8,358 bases of DNA from Pseudomonadota bacterium (lineage in GTDB: Bacteria; Pseudomonadota; Alphaproteobacteria; Caulobacterales; Caulobacteraceae). The notes beneath the pieces are model-generated. The model was not told the DNA's origin and did not search any database. It saw only the letters and a program-made list of their open reading frames with translations. The stretch covers positions 1-8,358 of the forward strand of contig JAEYAO010000058.1 in the NCBI GenBank assembly GCA_023456105.1, read 5' to 3'. A program made the translations under genes and the position numbers. Shown here piece by piece: positions 1-7,450 of this stretch (position 1 is its first letter; every line of letters begins with the position of its first letter).

Positions 1-930
1 GGCTGGACGCGCACGCTGGATGCCCCGCCGCCCGGGCCGCCCGCCTTCGCGCCGCGCCCGCAGCCTCGCCCGCCCGTCCACCGCCGCCCGCGCAGCCTCT
101 ATGTCACGCGGGTCGAGCGGTGGGTGCGCGATCCATACTCCGTCTACGCACAATCTATCCTGCGGCTGGAGGCGATGGAGCGGCCGGGCGCCTCGGCCGA
201 GGCGCTGGCGCGCGGCGATGCGGTGCACAAGGCGATCGAGCTGCTGACGCTGGAGTGGCCGAACGACCTGCCGGACGACTGCGAGGCGGTGCTGCACGAT
301 CACCTTCTGCACCAGCTGGGCGCGCACGGCTTCGAGGACGCCGCCATGGCGCGCGAGGCGCCGCTGGCCCGCAACTGCGCCCGCTGGCTGACGGAGTTCG
401 AGCGCCGCCGCCGCGAGCGCGGCGTGACCCTGCTGATCGAACAGAGGGGCGCAATGACCTTCGACGCCCCGGCCGGTCCCTTCACCCTGAAAGCTTTCGC
501 CGACCGCATCGAGCTGTCCGGCACTGGCGCGGCGGTCATGGATTTCAAGACGGGCGCGGCGCCGTCGATGAAGCAGGTCAAGACCGGCTTCTCGCCGCAG
601 CTGACCCTGACCGGCGCCATCCTGGCCCACGGCGGCTTTGCGGACACCAACGGTCCAGTCGAACCGGACGAGCTGACCTATGTCCGCGTGGTCGGGCGCA
701 AGGTGGCGGGCGAGGTCGCCGTGCGGGGTCAGGGGCTTGAGGCGGCGGAGCTGTCGCGTGGCGCCTTGGAGGGCCTGAAGCGGCGCATCGCGCGCTTCGA
801 CGACGAGACCACCCCTTACGTCTCCTGGGCGGCGCCGCAGTTCATGGGCAACCAGGGCGGCAACTACGACCATCTGGCGCGCGTGTGGGAGTGGGCCGTG
901 GCCGGCGGCGACGAGGAGGCCTCGGAATGA
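1..930 (+). CDS. addB: AddB, C-terminal part (double-strand break repair nuclease subunit); 5' end outside window
   Basis: Partial gene: the frame is open from base 1, so the true start lies upstream; 309 residues are visible, roughly the last third of a family near 1000 aa. AddB pairs with AddA in a helicase-nuclease that processes double-strand ends for RecA; its nuclease cuts one of the two strands. Visible residues 1-32 are a Pro/Arg-rich linker. A RecB-type PD-(D/E)XK nuclease domain follows: an entry motif typical of these domains (VERWVRDPYSVYA, about 38-50), a His in RGDAVHKAIE (71-80), D168 in ADRIE, the catalytic D181-F-K183 in DFKTG, and a PQLTL motif at 199-203 replacing the QxxxY box. 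The C-terminus (YVSWAAPQF, then YDHLARVWEW) is typical of alphaproteobacterial AddB. No cysteine occurs after residue 181. The stop overlaps the addA start (ATGA), indicating translational coupling. Function is inferred from motifs and the addA neighbour. Confidence 0.93.
   Translation, partial: GWTRTLDAPPPGPPAFAPRPQPRPPVHRRPRSLYVTRVERWVRDPYSVYAQSILRLEAMERPGASAEALARGDAVHKAIELLTLEWPNDLPDDCEAVLHDHLLHQLGAHGFEDAAMAREAPLARNCARWLTEFERRRRERGVTLLIEQRGAMTFDAPAGPFTLKAFADRIELSGTGAAVMDFKTGAAPSMKQVKTGFSPQLTLTGAILAHGGFADTNGPVEPDELTYVRVVGRKVAGEVAVRGQGLEAAELSRGALEGLKRRIARFDDETTPYVSWAAPQFMGNQGGNYDHLARVWEWAVAGGDEEASE
913..919 (+). promoter_or_regulatory. Ribosome binding site fixing the addA start
   Basis: GAGGAGG lies inside the last codons of addB, 7 bases before the ATG at 927. 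It selects this ATG over the in-frame GTG at 885, which would add 14 Arg/Gly-rich residues with no family likeness and has no such site in front of it. Confidence 0.75.
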
Positions 931-3900
931 GCGGAGCCGCCCACCAGATCCTCGCCGCCGACCCGAACCTGTCGGTCTTCGTCACCGCCAACGCCGGCTC
1001 GGGCAAGACCACCACCCTGGTCAACCGCGTGGCCCGCCTGCTGCTGGCCGAGGCCCGGCCCGACGCCATCCTGTGCGTCACCTACACCAAGGCCGCCGCC
1101 GCCGAGATGCTGGCGCGGCTGTTCGATCAGCTGGGCGGCTGGGCCGTGATGGACGATCGCGAGCTCGCCAAGGCCGTGGCCGCGCTGGACGACGGCGATC
1201 CCGCCGCGCTCAGCGAAGCGCGATTGTCGGAGGCGCGCCGCCTGTTCGCTCGCGCGCTGGAGACGCCGGGCGGCCTGAAGATCCAGACCATTCATGCCTT
1301 CTGCGAAAAGCTCTTGAGGCGCTTTCCGCTTGAGGCCGGCGTGTCGCCCGCCTTCACGGTGCTGGAGGACCAGGCGGCGGCGCTGCTGTCGCACCAGGCG
1401 CGCGAGGATCTGGCCCGCTACGCCCTGGCGGATGCGGAGGGGCCGATCGGCGCGGCCTACAGCCACTTTGCTGTCGAGCTGGACTGGCCGCGGTTCCAGG
1501 CCCTGCTGGCGATGATCGAGGCCCGGCGCGATGCGCTGACCGCCTATACCGACGCCTGGGAAGCAGGAACCGCACCCTCGCCACACGCGCTGACCGGCGC
1601 CGATCCGCACCAGAGGCCGGAGGAGATCGAGCGCGACTTCATCCGCTTCATCGATCCCGGCGAGTGGAGCCGCATGGCCGAGGCGATGGCGGGGGGCGCC
1701 AAGACCGACGCCAAGCTGGCCGACGCCATGCACGCGGTCACTCTGCCGGACGCTGCGTTCGCGTCTTTGGCCGCCGTCTTCTGCAAGGCGGACGGCGACG
1801 GACGAACCAGCATGGGTACCAAGTCGGCGCCCCCGGCGGCGGTCGGTTGGCTGACGGAACTGCAGACGAAATACCTGGCGACGCGCGACGTCCTGCGCGC
1901 GGCCAAGATCGCTGACGACACGGTGAAGGTGCTGACGCTCGCCCGCGCCCACGCCGCCCTCTACGAACAGGCCAAGGCGGCGGGCGGCGCGCTGGACTTC
2001 TCCGACCTGGTGGCGCGCACGGTGAGGCTCCTGACCGAGAACGCCTCGGCCGCCTGGGTGCTGTACAAGCTGGACGGCGGCGTGGACCACGTCCTGATCG
2101 ACGAAGCCCAGGACACCGCCCCCGAACAATGGGAGATCGTCCGTGCACTGACGGGCGAGTTCTTCGCGGCCGAGGCGTCGGGGCGCACCGTCTTCGCCGT
2201 CGGCGACGAAAAGCAGTCGATCTACTCGTTCCAGGGCGCGCGGCCGGAGCGCCTGCGTCAGGAAAGCCGTGTCTATCAGCAGCTGGTCGAGGGCGCCGGC
2301 GCGGTGTTCCAGCAGGCGCCGCTGGAGACCTCCTATCGCTCGACCGAGGAGGTGCTGCAGTTCGTGGATGCCGTGTTCGAAGGTCCCGAACGCACCCGCG
2401 CTCTGGTCGGCGAGGAAGGCGACATTCCTCGCCACCGGCCGGCGCGCGTCGGTCAGCACGGTTCGGTCGAACTGTGGCCCCTGTTCGTCGACGAGCCGGC
2501 GCCGGAGCGGGACGCCTGGGACGCCGCCGTGGACGAGGAGTCCGCCTCCAGCGCGCGCAAGCGGATGGCCATGGCGCTGGCCGGCGAGATCCGGCGACAG
2601 GTCGAGGGCGGCGTCGCCGTGTTCGACCGCAAGGGCGGCGATTTGCGACCGGCCGGCTACGGCGACTTTCTGATCCTGGTGCGCCGGCGCGACGCGACCT
2701 TTGAAGAGGTGATCCGGGCGCTGAAGACCGCTGGCGTGCCCGTCGCCGGCGCCGACCGGCTGAAACTGTCCAGCCACATCGTGTTCGATGATCTGATAGC
2801 CCTCGCTCGCTTCGCCTTGTTTCCCGACGACGAGCTGTCGCTGGCCTGCATTCTGCGCAGTCCGTTCTGCGACGTGGACGAGGACGGGCTCTATGCGCTG
2901 GCCGGCAAGGAGAAGCGTGGAGGCCTGTGGCGCGAACTTCGGGAGCGCGCGTCAGAGCGGCCGGAATGGACCCGCGCGCACGACCTGCTGCGGTTCGCCA
3001 TCGACCAGCGGGGCCGCGACCCGTTCGGCTTCTTCGCCGGCCTGCTGAACCGGGTGGACGGCACGGGACGGTCGGGGCGTGCGCGCATCCTGGCGCGGCT
3101 GGGCCGGGAGGCGGAAGAGGCCATCGATGAGACCCTGAACCAGGTGCTGGCGGCCGAGGATCGCGGCGGGCTCGATCTGGAGACCTGCGTCGCGCTGCTC
3201 GAGGCCGCCGACGTCGAGGTCAAGCGCGAGCTGGAGGGGGCGCGCGGCGAGGTGCGGGTGATGACGGTTCACGGCGCCAAAGGGCTGGAGGCGCCGGTGG
3301 TGATCCTTCCGGACACCACCATGAAGGCAAAGGCGCAGGGCCCCAGCCTCATGCCCGTCGCGCTGGACGAAGACGGCGCAGAGGCCTGGCTCATGTGCCC
3401 CGGTTCCAGGAAGGACGACTGCGCGGCTTCCGCCGCCGCGCGCGACGCCCGTCAGGCGCGCACCGACGACGAGACGCTGCGGCTGCTCTATGTCGCCCTG
3501 ACCCGCGCCCGTGACCGCGTCATCGTCATGGGCCGCGCCTCCAGCCGTGGGCCCGAGGCCGGCAGCTGGTGGTCGGTGATCGAAGAGACCTTTGAGCGTC
3601 TGGGCGAGCGGGTGCGGAGGACGGACACTGGCCTACGCCGCTTCGGCGTCGATCCCGAACAGCGGCCGCAAGGCGCGGCGATTGTGATCGCGGAGACGAC
3701 GGCGCCCGACTGGGCCCGCCGCGCCGCGCCGGTCGAGGCCTCTGCACGCTTCGCCTCGCCGTCGCGCATGGAAGGCTCAATCCGCATCCCCGCGCCCTCG
3801 CCGCTGGCGCAGTCCGGCGCAAACCTGGGCCGTTTCCGACGCGGCGACCTGATCCACCGGCTGCTTGACCGCCTGCCGGAAATCGCACCACCGGACCGCG

Positions 3901-4340
3901 CCGACGCCGCCCGCCGCCTGCTGGCCAGGGAGACGGATCTGGACGAGGCCCAGCGTCTGGAGATGATCGAGGCCGCCTTCGGCGTGCTGGACGACGCCCG
4001 CTTTGCGCCGGTGTTCGGCCCCGGCTCGCGCGGCGAGGTCGCACTGACGGGCGCGGCGGCCGACCTGCCGCCGGGCGTGGTCGTCTCCGGCCGGATCGAC
4101 CGGCTGGTGGTCACGCCCGAGCGCGTCTTGGTCGTCGATTACAAGACCAACCGTCCCGCCCCTGAGCGCGTAGAGGACGCCGATCCGGCCTATGTGCTGC
4201 AGCTCGCCGTCTATGCGGCGGTGCTGAAAGACCTCTATCCTGACCGGCCGGTGGAGGCGGCGCTGGTGTGGACCGACGGGCCGAAACTGATGCCGGTTCC
4301 GGAGGCCCTGATGGGGCAGGCGCTGCACCGCGCGCGTTGA
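927..4340 (+). CDS. addA: AddA, ATP-dependent helicase-nuclease subunit of AddAB
   Basis: Complete, 1137 aa, about normal for alphaproteobacterial AddA. It is the UvrD/Rep-type (SF1A, 3'-5') motor and one of the two nucleases of the AddAB complex, which unwinds and resects broken DNA ends to load RecA. Helicase motifs appear in order: Walker A NAGSGKT (22-28, K27), VTYTKAAAAEM (51-61), IQTIHAFC (119-126), Walker B LIDEAQDT (390-397), VGDEKQSIYSFQGA (425-438), ETSYRST (467-473), MTVHGAKGLE (779-788) and YVALTRARDR (855-864). The C-terminal RecB-type nuclease has H977 in RGDLIH, D1058 in GRIDR, D1071-Y-K1073 in DYKTN and Q1092-x3-Y1096, so every catalytic element is intact. The ATG overlaps the addB stop and has a strong GAGGAGG site. 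No frameshift or truncation is seen. Confidence 0.97.
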   Translation: MSGAAHQILAADPNLSVFVTANAGSGKTTTLVNRVARLLLAEARPDAILCVTYTKAAAAEMLARLFDQLGGWAVMDDRELAKAVAALDDGDPAALSEARLSEARRLFARALETPGGLKIQTIHAFCEKLLRRFPLEAGVSPAFTVLEDQAAALLSHQAREDLARYALADAEGPIGAAYSHFAVELDWPRFQALLAMIEARRDALTAYTDAWEAGTAPSPHALTGADPHQRPEEIERDFIRFIDPGEWSRMAEAMAGGAKTDAKLADAMHAVTLPDAAFASLAAVFCKADGDGRTSMGTKSAPPAAVGWLTELQTKYLATRDVLRAAKIADDTVKVLTLARAHAALYEQAKAAGGALDFSDLVARTVRLLTENASAAWVLYKLDGGVDHVLIDEAQDTAPEQWEIVRALTGEFFAAEASGRTVFAVGDEKQSIYSFQGARPERLRQESRVYQQLVEGAGAVFQQAPLETSYRSTEEVLQFVDAVFEGPERTRALVGEEGDIPRHRPARVGQHGSVELWPLFVDEPAPERDAWDAAVDEESASSARKRMAMALAGEIRRQVEGGVAVFDRKGGDLRPAGYGDFLILVRRRDATFEEVIRALKTAGVPVAGADRLKLSSHIVFDDLIALARFALFPDDELSLACILRSPFCDVDEDGLYALAGKEKRGGLWRELRERASERPEWTRAHDLLRFAIDQRGRDPFGFFAGLLNRVDGTGRSGRARILARLGREAEEAIDETLNQVLAAEDRGGLDLETCVALLEAADVEVKRELEGARGEVRVMTVHGAKGLEAPVVILPDTTMKAKAQGPSLMPVALDEDGAEAWLMCPGSRKDDCAASAAARDARQARTDDETLRLLYVALTRARDRVIVMGRASSRGPEAGSWWSVIEETFERLGERVRRTDTGLRRFGVDPEQRPQGAAIVIAETTAPDWARRAAPVEASARFASPSRMEGSIRIPAPSPLAQSGANLGRFRRGDLIHRLLDRLPEIAPPDRADAARRLLARETDLDEAQRLEMIEAAFGVLDDARFAPVFGPGSRGEVALTGAAADLPPGVVVSGRIDRLVVTPERVLVVDYKTNRPAPERVEDADPAYVLQLAVYAAVLKDLYPDRPVEAALVWTDGPKLMPVPEALMGQALHRAR

Positions 4341-4367
4341 TTTCCGCCCGGGCCTCGCCCACATCTG

Positions 4368-4384
4368 CGCCAGCGCCTCTGGCG
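4368..4384 (+). other. Small inverted repeat in the trxA leader
   Basis: CGCCAG and CTGGCG form a perfect 6-bp stem around a 5-base loop, in the 62-base gap between addA and trxA and 5 bases before the trxA ribosome site. No T-tract follows, so it is not a terminator. It could be a leader hairpin, a binding site or chance in GC-rich DNA. I see no convincing promoter boxes in the gap. Confidence 0.25.
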
Positions 4385-4402
4385 ACAATGGAGAGATTGA
4401 AC

Positions 4403-4738
4403 ATGGCCACCGTCAAGGTCACTGACGACAGCTTCGAGACCGAGGTGCTGAAGGCCTCCACCCCCGTGCTGGTGGATTTCTGGGCCGAGTGGTGCGGCCC
4501 GTGCAAGCAGATCGGCCCGGCGCTGGAGCAGATCGCCGACGAACTGGGCGGCCAGGTCACCGTGGCCAAGGTCAACATCGACGACAGCCCCATGACGCCC
4601 TCCAAGCTGGGCGTGAAGGGCATTCCGACCCTGATGCTGTTCAAGGACGGCCAGATGACCTCCATGAAGGTCGGCGCCATGCCCAAGGGCAAGATCGTCG
4701 AATGGCTGGCCGAAGCCGGGGTCAAGGCCGAAGGCTAA
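4403..4738 (+). CDS. trxA: Thioredoxin (TrxA)
   Basis: Complete, 111 aa, the normal size for cytoplasmic thioredoxin 1, a general protein disulfide reductase recharged by thioredoxin reductase (donor to ribonucleotide reductase and others). One thioredoxin fold is seen: buried acid D25 in VDFWAEWCGPC, active-site C31-G-P-C34, cis-proline P75 in KGIPTLMLF, and a closing helix ending VEWLAEAGVKAEG. There is no signal peptide. The ATG at 4403 is chosen because GGAGAG (4390-4395) lies 7 bases upstream; the ATG at 4388 would add only MERLN and overlaps that site. It is 62 bases after addA on the same strand, so it may receive read-through, and it ends at its own terminator. The neighbourhood is a syntenic block, not evidence that TrxA works with AddAB. 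Confidence 0.97.
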   Translation: MATVKVTDDSFETEVLKASTPVLVDFWAEWCGPCKQIGPALEQIADELGGQVTVAKVNIDDSPMTPSKLGVKGIPTLMLFKDGQMTSMKVGAMPKGKIVEWLAEAGVKAEG

Positions 4739-4771
4739 GGCGGCGGCGCCCGCTCTGGTGGCGAGACAAGT

Positions 4772-4804
4772 GGGGCGGCTCGGAAACGGGTCGCCCCTTT
4801 CTTT
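4772..4804 (+). terminator. Rho-independent terminator after trxA
   Basis: GGGGCGGCTC (4772-4781) and GGGTCGCCCC (4788-4797) form a 10-bp stem with two G-T pairs and a GGAAAC loop. TTTCTTT follows (4798-4804). It lies 33 bases after the trxA stop in the 75-base gap between trxA and the convergent folC. On the minus strand the same stem has no T-tract, so it should stop mainly addBA-trxA transcripts. Confidence 0.87.
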
Positions 4805-4813
4805 CCCGACGTC

Positions 4814-6088
4814 TCAGATCGGCCAGGTCTCCGGGCTGGCGCCCAGCACCTCGCCTGCGAGGTACAGCGAGCCGCAGATGACCACACGGCCGGCCCCCAA
4901 GCGCAGGGACATCTCCAGCGCCTCGGCGACCGACCCCGCCGGCGTCGCCGCCAGCCCTCGCCCGCGCGCCACGGCCGACAGGGCCTGCGGCTCGGCCGCC
5001 GCACCGTCGAAGCCGACGGTGAAGACCGCGGCGCCGCTCCCCTTCAGCGCGTCGAAGAAGCCGCCGGCGTCCTTGTTCCCCAGCATACCGCAGATCAGCG
5101 CCAGCGGGCGCGGCGCGCGCGCCTGGCGTTCGGCCAGGAATGCGGCCAGAGCGCGCGCCGCATGCGGATTGTGCCCACCGTCCAGCCATAGCTCGGCGTC
5201 CGCCGCGCGTGCGGTCTCCGCATAGGGTCCGGCCGTCAGCCGCTGCAGCCGTGCGGGCCAGCGCACCGCCTGCAGCCCCTGGGCGATCGCGGCCTCCGGC
5301 AGGTCCAGCTCCAGCGCCGCGGCCATGGCGACGCCGGCGTTGTCGATCTGGTGCGCGCCCACCAGCGCCGAGGCGGGCAGGTCGAGGAAACGCTCGCCAT
5401 CCTGGAACGCCACGCCGCCGCGCTCGGCCCACGCGTCGAAGTCCACCCCCATCACGGCGAGGCGGGCGTGGACCTGTGCGGCGGCGTCTTCGATCGCGCG
5501 CATGGCGGCCTCGCTCTGGCGCGCGATCACCGCCGGCGCGCCGGGCTTCAGCACCCCGGCCTTTTCGCGCGCGATCCCGGCCAGGTCCGTCCCCAGGAAC
5601 TCGGCGTGGTCGAGATCGACGGGCGTGATGACGCTGAGCAGCGGCCGGTCGATGACGTTGGTCGCATCCAGCGACCCCCCCAGCCCGACCTCGATGATCG
5701 CGAGGTCGGCCGGCGTCTCGGCCATGGCGACAAAGGCGGCGGCTGTGGTGCTTTCGAACACGGTGGCCTCGCCGCCCGCCGCCTCGACGCGGTCCAGGAT
5801 GGCGTTCAGCGTCGCATCGTCGATCAGCCGTCCGGCCAGGCGGATGCGCTCGTTGAACCGCACAAGGTGCGGCGAAGTGTAGGCGTGCACGCGAAGGCCC
5901 GCCGCCTCGGCGATGGCGCGGATCAGAGCGACGGTGGACCCCTTGCCGTTGGTGCCGGCCACATGGATCACGGGCGGCAGACGGTTCTGCGGGTCGCCCA
6001 GCGCGGCGCACAGCCGGCGCATCCGCTCCAGCGACAGGTCGATCTTTTGGGGGTGGCGCGCGCGCAGGCGCTCGGAGATGGCGTCCAT
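4814..6088 (-). CDS. folC: Bifunctional dihydrofolate synthase / folylpolyglutamate synthase
   Basis: Complete, 424 aa from the ATG at 6088, the usual FolC/Mur-ligase size. It adds glutamate to dihydropteroate to make dihydrofolate, then lengthens the glutamate tail of reduced folates, using ATP in the cytoplasm. Motifs: P-loop HVAGTNGKGST (42-52), YTSPHLVRFNERI (70-82), FESTTAAAF (111-119), EVGLGGSLDATN (133-144), DLDHAEFLG (158-166), EKAGVLK with K176 (175-181), GAHQIDNA (244-251), WPARLQ (277-282) and LDGGHNP (302-308), the last linking to the C-terminal ligase domain. A TTG at 6097, in frame, would add three residues and has GGTGG 5 bases before it, so the start is not settled. The gene converges with trxA and diverges from the DoxX-like gene 60 bases away. 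No clear promoter is seen in that gap. Confidence 0.96.
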   Translation of the reverse strand: MDAISERLRARHPQKIDLSLERMRRLCAALGDPQNRLPPVIHVAGTNGKGSTVALIRAIAEAAGLRVHAYTSPHLVRFNERIRLAGRLIDDATLNAILDRVEAAGGEATVFESTTAAAFVAMAETPADLAIIEVGLGGSLDATNVIDRPLLSVITPVDLDHAEFLGTDLAGIAREKAGVLKPGAPAVIARQSEAAMRAIEDAAAQVHARLAVMGVDFDAWAERGGVAFQDGERFLDLPASALVGAHQIDNAGVAMAAALELDLPEAAIAQGLQAVRWPARLQRLTAGPYAETARAADAELWLDGGHNPHAARALAAFLAERQARAPRPLALICGMLGNKDAGGFFDALKGSGAAVFTVGFDGAAAEPQALSAVARGRGLAATPAGSVAEALEMSLRLGAGRVVICGSLYLAGEVLGASPETWPI

Positions 6089-6136
6089 GGCGCCCAACTA
6101 GACCACCGATAGCGGCCTCGCCATGGCGGGCGTGCT

Positions 6137-6146
6137 AGGAAGGAGG
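6137..6146 (+). promoter_or_regulatory. Extended Shine-Dalgarno run before the DoxX-like gene
   Basis: AGGAAGGAGG ends only 2 bases before the ATG at 6149. The 5' half (AGGAAGG) gives more usual spacing of 5-8 bases, so the upstream half may be the part used. This is the strongest ribosome site in the window and supports the gene being real. Confidence 0.55.
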
Positions 6147-6148
6147 CG

Positions 6149-6550
6149 ATGACCCGTCCCGCACCCCGCGCCGTCGCCCGCCTCGTGCTGGCGCTCGCCT
6201 ACTTCGCCGCGGGCGTGCTGCACCTAGTTCTGCCTGAGCCCTTCCTGACCATCACGCCCGGCTGGGTTCCGGCGCCCGAACAGGTGATCCGCCTGACCGG
6301 CGTGGTCGAGATCGCGGGCGCGATCGGGCTGATGATCCCGCGCCTGCGGCGGGCGGCGGGGATCGGCCTGGCGCTTTACGCCGTCTGCGTGTTCCCGGCC
6401 AACATCAAGCACGCCATGGACAATCTGAGCACGGGGAACGGCCTCGGCCTCGCCTACCACCTGCCGCGCCTGATGCTGCAGCCGGTGATCGTCTGGTGGG
6501 CCTTATGGGCCGGCCTTGTGGTCGACTGGCCGTTCCGAAGGAGGCGCTAG
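6149..6550 (+). CDS. DoxX-like small integral membrane protein
   Basis: Complete, 133 aa, with four hydrophobic helices at about 9-28, 46-64, 69-86 and 106-127, and a short Arg-rich tail (PFRRRR). Features recalled from the DoxX-like group of predicted membrane proteins: F19-x2-AG-x2-H25 in helix 1, PEPFLTITPGWVP (29-41), TGVVEIAGAIGL (50-61) with E54 in helix 2, RLRRAAG (65-71), and FPANIKHAMDNL (82-93). The group's biochemical role is not established, so none is assigned. Codon third positions are strongly G/C, as in neighbouring genes, supporting coding. It is the only plus-strand gene between folC and accD; both flanking genes are on the minus strand. Its TAG shares the CTAG at 6547-6550 with the accD stop. 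Confidence 0.87.
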   Translation: MTRPAPRAVARLVLALAYFAAGVLHLVLPEPFLTITPGWVPAPEQVIRLTGVVEIAGAIGLMIPRLRRAAGIGLALYAVCVFPANIKHAMDNLSTGNGLGLAYHLPRLMLQPVIVWWALWAGLVVDWPFRRRR

Positions 6551-7440
6551 GCCGCCTGTCGCGTTCCGCCCATCAGCATGGACAGGATTTGGCCGAGCAC
6601 GTGCGGCAGCTCCCCGCGCGTGACAACCCGATCAACCATGCCCTTCTCCTGCAGGTATTCGGCGCGCTGGAAGCCCGGCGGCAGCTTCTCGCGAATGGTG
6701 GCCTCGATCACACGCGGGCCGGCGAAACCGATCAGGGCGCCGGGCTCGGCCAGGTGCACGTCGCCCAGCATGGCGTAGGAAGCGGTGACCCCCCCGGTGG
6801 TGGGGTCGGTCAGCACCACCGCATACGGCAGCTTGGCCTGCTTCAGCTCGTCGATCGCCAGGGTGGTGCGGGCCATCTGCATCAGGGACAGGGCCCCCTC
6901 CTGCATGCGCGCGCCGCCGGCGGCGGTGAAGCAGATCAATGGAACCCTGCGCGCCACGGCCTCGCGCGCCGCCTTGATGAAGGCCTCGCCCGCCGCCATG
7001 CCCAGCGAACCGCCCATGAAGGTGAAGTCCTGAACGATCACCACCGCCGGCTGGCCGCCCACAGAGCCGAAGCCGATGGCCATCGTGTCCTTGCGGCCAG
7101 AGGCCTTGCGCGCGGCGTTCAGCCGGTCGCGATAGGAGCGGCCGTCCGAGAACTTCAGCGGGTCTTCCGGCACGTCCGGCGTGTCGATCGACTCATACTC
7201 GCCGCCGTCGAAGGTGAAGCGCAGCCGCGTCGGCGCGTCGATCCGCATGTGGCGGCCGGACGGCGTGACCCACAGCGAACCCTCCAGCTCGGACCGGTAC
7301 AGCATGTCGCCGGTGTCCGGATCCTTGACCCAAAGGTTGTCGGGCGTCTCGCGGCGCGAGACGATCTTGCGCACGCCCGGGGCGAAGCGGCTGAGCCAGC
7401 CGCCGGGCTTGTCGGATTGCGGCTTGTTCTTGTCGACCAT
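6547..7440 (-). CDS. accD: Acetyl-CoA carboxylase carboxyltransferase subunit beta (AccD)
   Basis: Complete, 297 aa, usual AccD length. With AccA it forms the carboxyltransferase that moves CO2 from biotin-BCCP to acetyl-CoA, giving malonyl-CoA for fatty acid synthesis. The N-terminus (GGWLSRFAPGVRK, 13-25) is followed by the region that is a four-Cys zinc ribbon in E. coli; here the Cys positions read D40, T43, T59 and G62. The crotonase-type core is intact: DFTFMGGSLGMAAGE (138-152), AAGGARMQEGALSLMQMART (173-192), DPTTGGVTASYAMLGD (from 212), then the GFAGPRVIE, LPPGFQ and EKGMVDRV motifs. The ATG at 7440 is 10 bases after the trpA stop with only a weak AGAG ribosome site, so coupling to trpA translation is likely. 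Longer in-frame readings upstream are out-of-frame trpA sequence and have no AccD likeness. Confidence 0.97.
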   Translation of the reverse strand: MVDKNKPQSDKPGGWLSRFAPGVRKIVSRRETPDNLWVKDPDTGDMLYRSELEGSLWVTPSGRHMRIDAPTRLRFTFDGGEYESIDTPDVPEDPLKFSDGRSYRDRLNAARKASGRKDTMAIGFGSVGGQPAVVIVQDFTFMGGSLGMAAGEAFIKAAREAVARRVPLICFTAAGGARMQEGALSLMQMARTTLAIDELKQAKLPYAVVLTDPTTGGVTASYAMLGDVHLAEPGALIGFAGPRVIEATIREKLPPGFQRAEYLQEKGMVDRVVTRGELPHVLGQILSMLMGGTRQAA

Positions 7441-7450
7441 GGACGGGCTC

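Noticed and set aside
864..2777. 637-codon open frame antisense to addA
   Set aside because: Lies wholly opposite the conserved addA helicase motifs. Long antisense frames are expected in DNA this rich in GC, and the translation is low-complexity and resembles no family I know.
4337..4366. Possible promoter for trxA (TTGATT ... ACATCT)
   Set aside because: The -35-like box is partial and the -10-like box is poor against both the E. coli and the Caulobacter consensus. I would not annotate it without transcription start data.
4772..4797. The trxA terminator acting also for folC
   Set aside because: Read on the minus strand the stem is followed by ACTTGTC, with no T-tract. At most a weak pause site for folC transcripts.
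4722..6011. 429-codon minus-strand frame overlapping folC
   Set aside because: Shifted frame of folC with an extremely Arg/Gly-rich translation. The folC frame carries all family motifs.
6119..6128. CGCCATGGCG palindrome between folC and the DoxX-like gene
   Set aside because: A perfect 10-base palindrome, but built of GC-rich words common in this genome, and CCATGGCG recurs at the folC start. No spacing or partner site suggests an operator.
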